Of a DNA stretch of 32,480 nt, positions 32,296 through 32,480 are shown one piece after another (position 1 is the first letter of the stretch; each line of letters opens with the position of its first letter). This stretch comes from Anaerolineales bacterium (GTDB lineage: Bacteria; Chloroflexota; Anaerolineae; Anaerolineales; E44-bin32): assembly GCA_030642885.1 (NCBI GenBank), contig DAOWMX010000001.1, forward strand, positions 1 through 32,480, in the 5' to 3' direction. The position numbers were made by a program, and so were the translations under genes. Below the pieces are notes generated by a model that made no database searches, was not told the origin of the DNA, and saw only the letters and a list, made by a program, of their open reading frames with translations.

Positions 32296-32480
32296 ATGAC
32301 CGATAGCGGCACCCGAAGGGTCTTTCCCAATCGACTGGCAGGACCTCGATTTCGAGAACAACTTTCTTGGTCGTCTGAAGCAAGGGGGGCTGGAAGCCCC
32401 GCGACGAGCAGATCGACGCGATCCCAGCCGAGGATAGCGTTCCTGCTCCTATGGTGGGGTCTAGGTCGAGCTCCAACATC
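32296..32480 (+). pseudogene. Start of a further gene, apparently frameshifted, truncated by window edge
   Basis: An ATG at 32296 has AAGGAG 8 nt upstream. Protein-like sequence jumps between frames: MTDSGTRRVFP in frame 1, then FPIDWQDLDFENNFLGRLK in frame 2 (from 32324), then GWKPRDEQIDAIPAEDSV in frame 3 after a run of six G (32385-32390). This is either a decayed gene or base-calling errors near a contig end. It follows iolG on the same strand and could be another sugar-catabolism gene. The family is not recognised. The spacer 32110-32295 has no clear feature beyond a C9 homopolymer. Confidence 0.4.

Overview
The window reads as a chromosomal segment of moderate GC content. It is probably from an anaerobic Chloroflexota (Anaerolineae-like) bacterium. 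I infer this from the gene styles: a Ser/Thr kinase fused to a PD40 propeller, lipoproteins with Pro/Thr-rich linkers, a BMP-type ABC importer and a MurA with Asp in place of the fosfomycin-target Cys. No rRNA, tRNA, CRISPR or insertion sequence was seen.

Left block (1-16400, almost all minus strand). After a partial unknown gene at the left edge, a strong minus-strand terminator (242-297) closes a run of 13 co-directional genes. In transcription order these are: 8-oxoguanine deaminase-like amidohydrolase, adenine deaminase, GntR/UTRA regulator, aspartate-transcarbamoylase-like protein, YgeW-like knotted carbamoyltransferase, carbamate kinase, BMP nucleoside-binding lipoprotein, ABC ATPase, two permeases, threonine-synthase-like PLP enzyme, GT2 glycosyltransferase and a 486-residue fold-type II PLP enzyme. 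The set looks like a purine/ureide salvage-and-fermentation operon: import nucleosides or bases, deaminate them, transfer a carbamoyl group to phosphate, make ATP with carbamate kinase, and eliminate amino groups with PLP lyases. The ring-opening enzymes (xanthine dehydrogenase, hydantoinase and similar) are not in the window. A promoter with an adjacent 11-bp palindrome (TTGTCAGACAA) precedes the first gene and is a good candidate operator for the embedded GntR protein.

Middle block (16401-24040). FolD with its own terminator, a membrane Ser/Thr kinase with an extracytoplasmic propeller, a divergent M14 carboxypeptidase lipoprotein, a small membrane protein, and an ECF sigma/anti-sigma pair. 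A 600-bp hairpin-rich spacer with a G-run cluster lies ahead of an NfuA-type Fe-S carrier gene.

Right block (24041-32480). gyrB and a membrane protein (minus), then SAM hydrolase and murA (plus), a 640-bp stretch without a convincing gene, and a LacI regulator with a textbook promoter/operator followed by an inositol-dehydrogenase-like oxidoreductase. The right edge holds what looks like the start of another gene broken by frameshifts.
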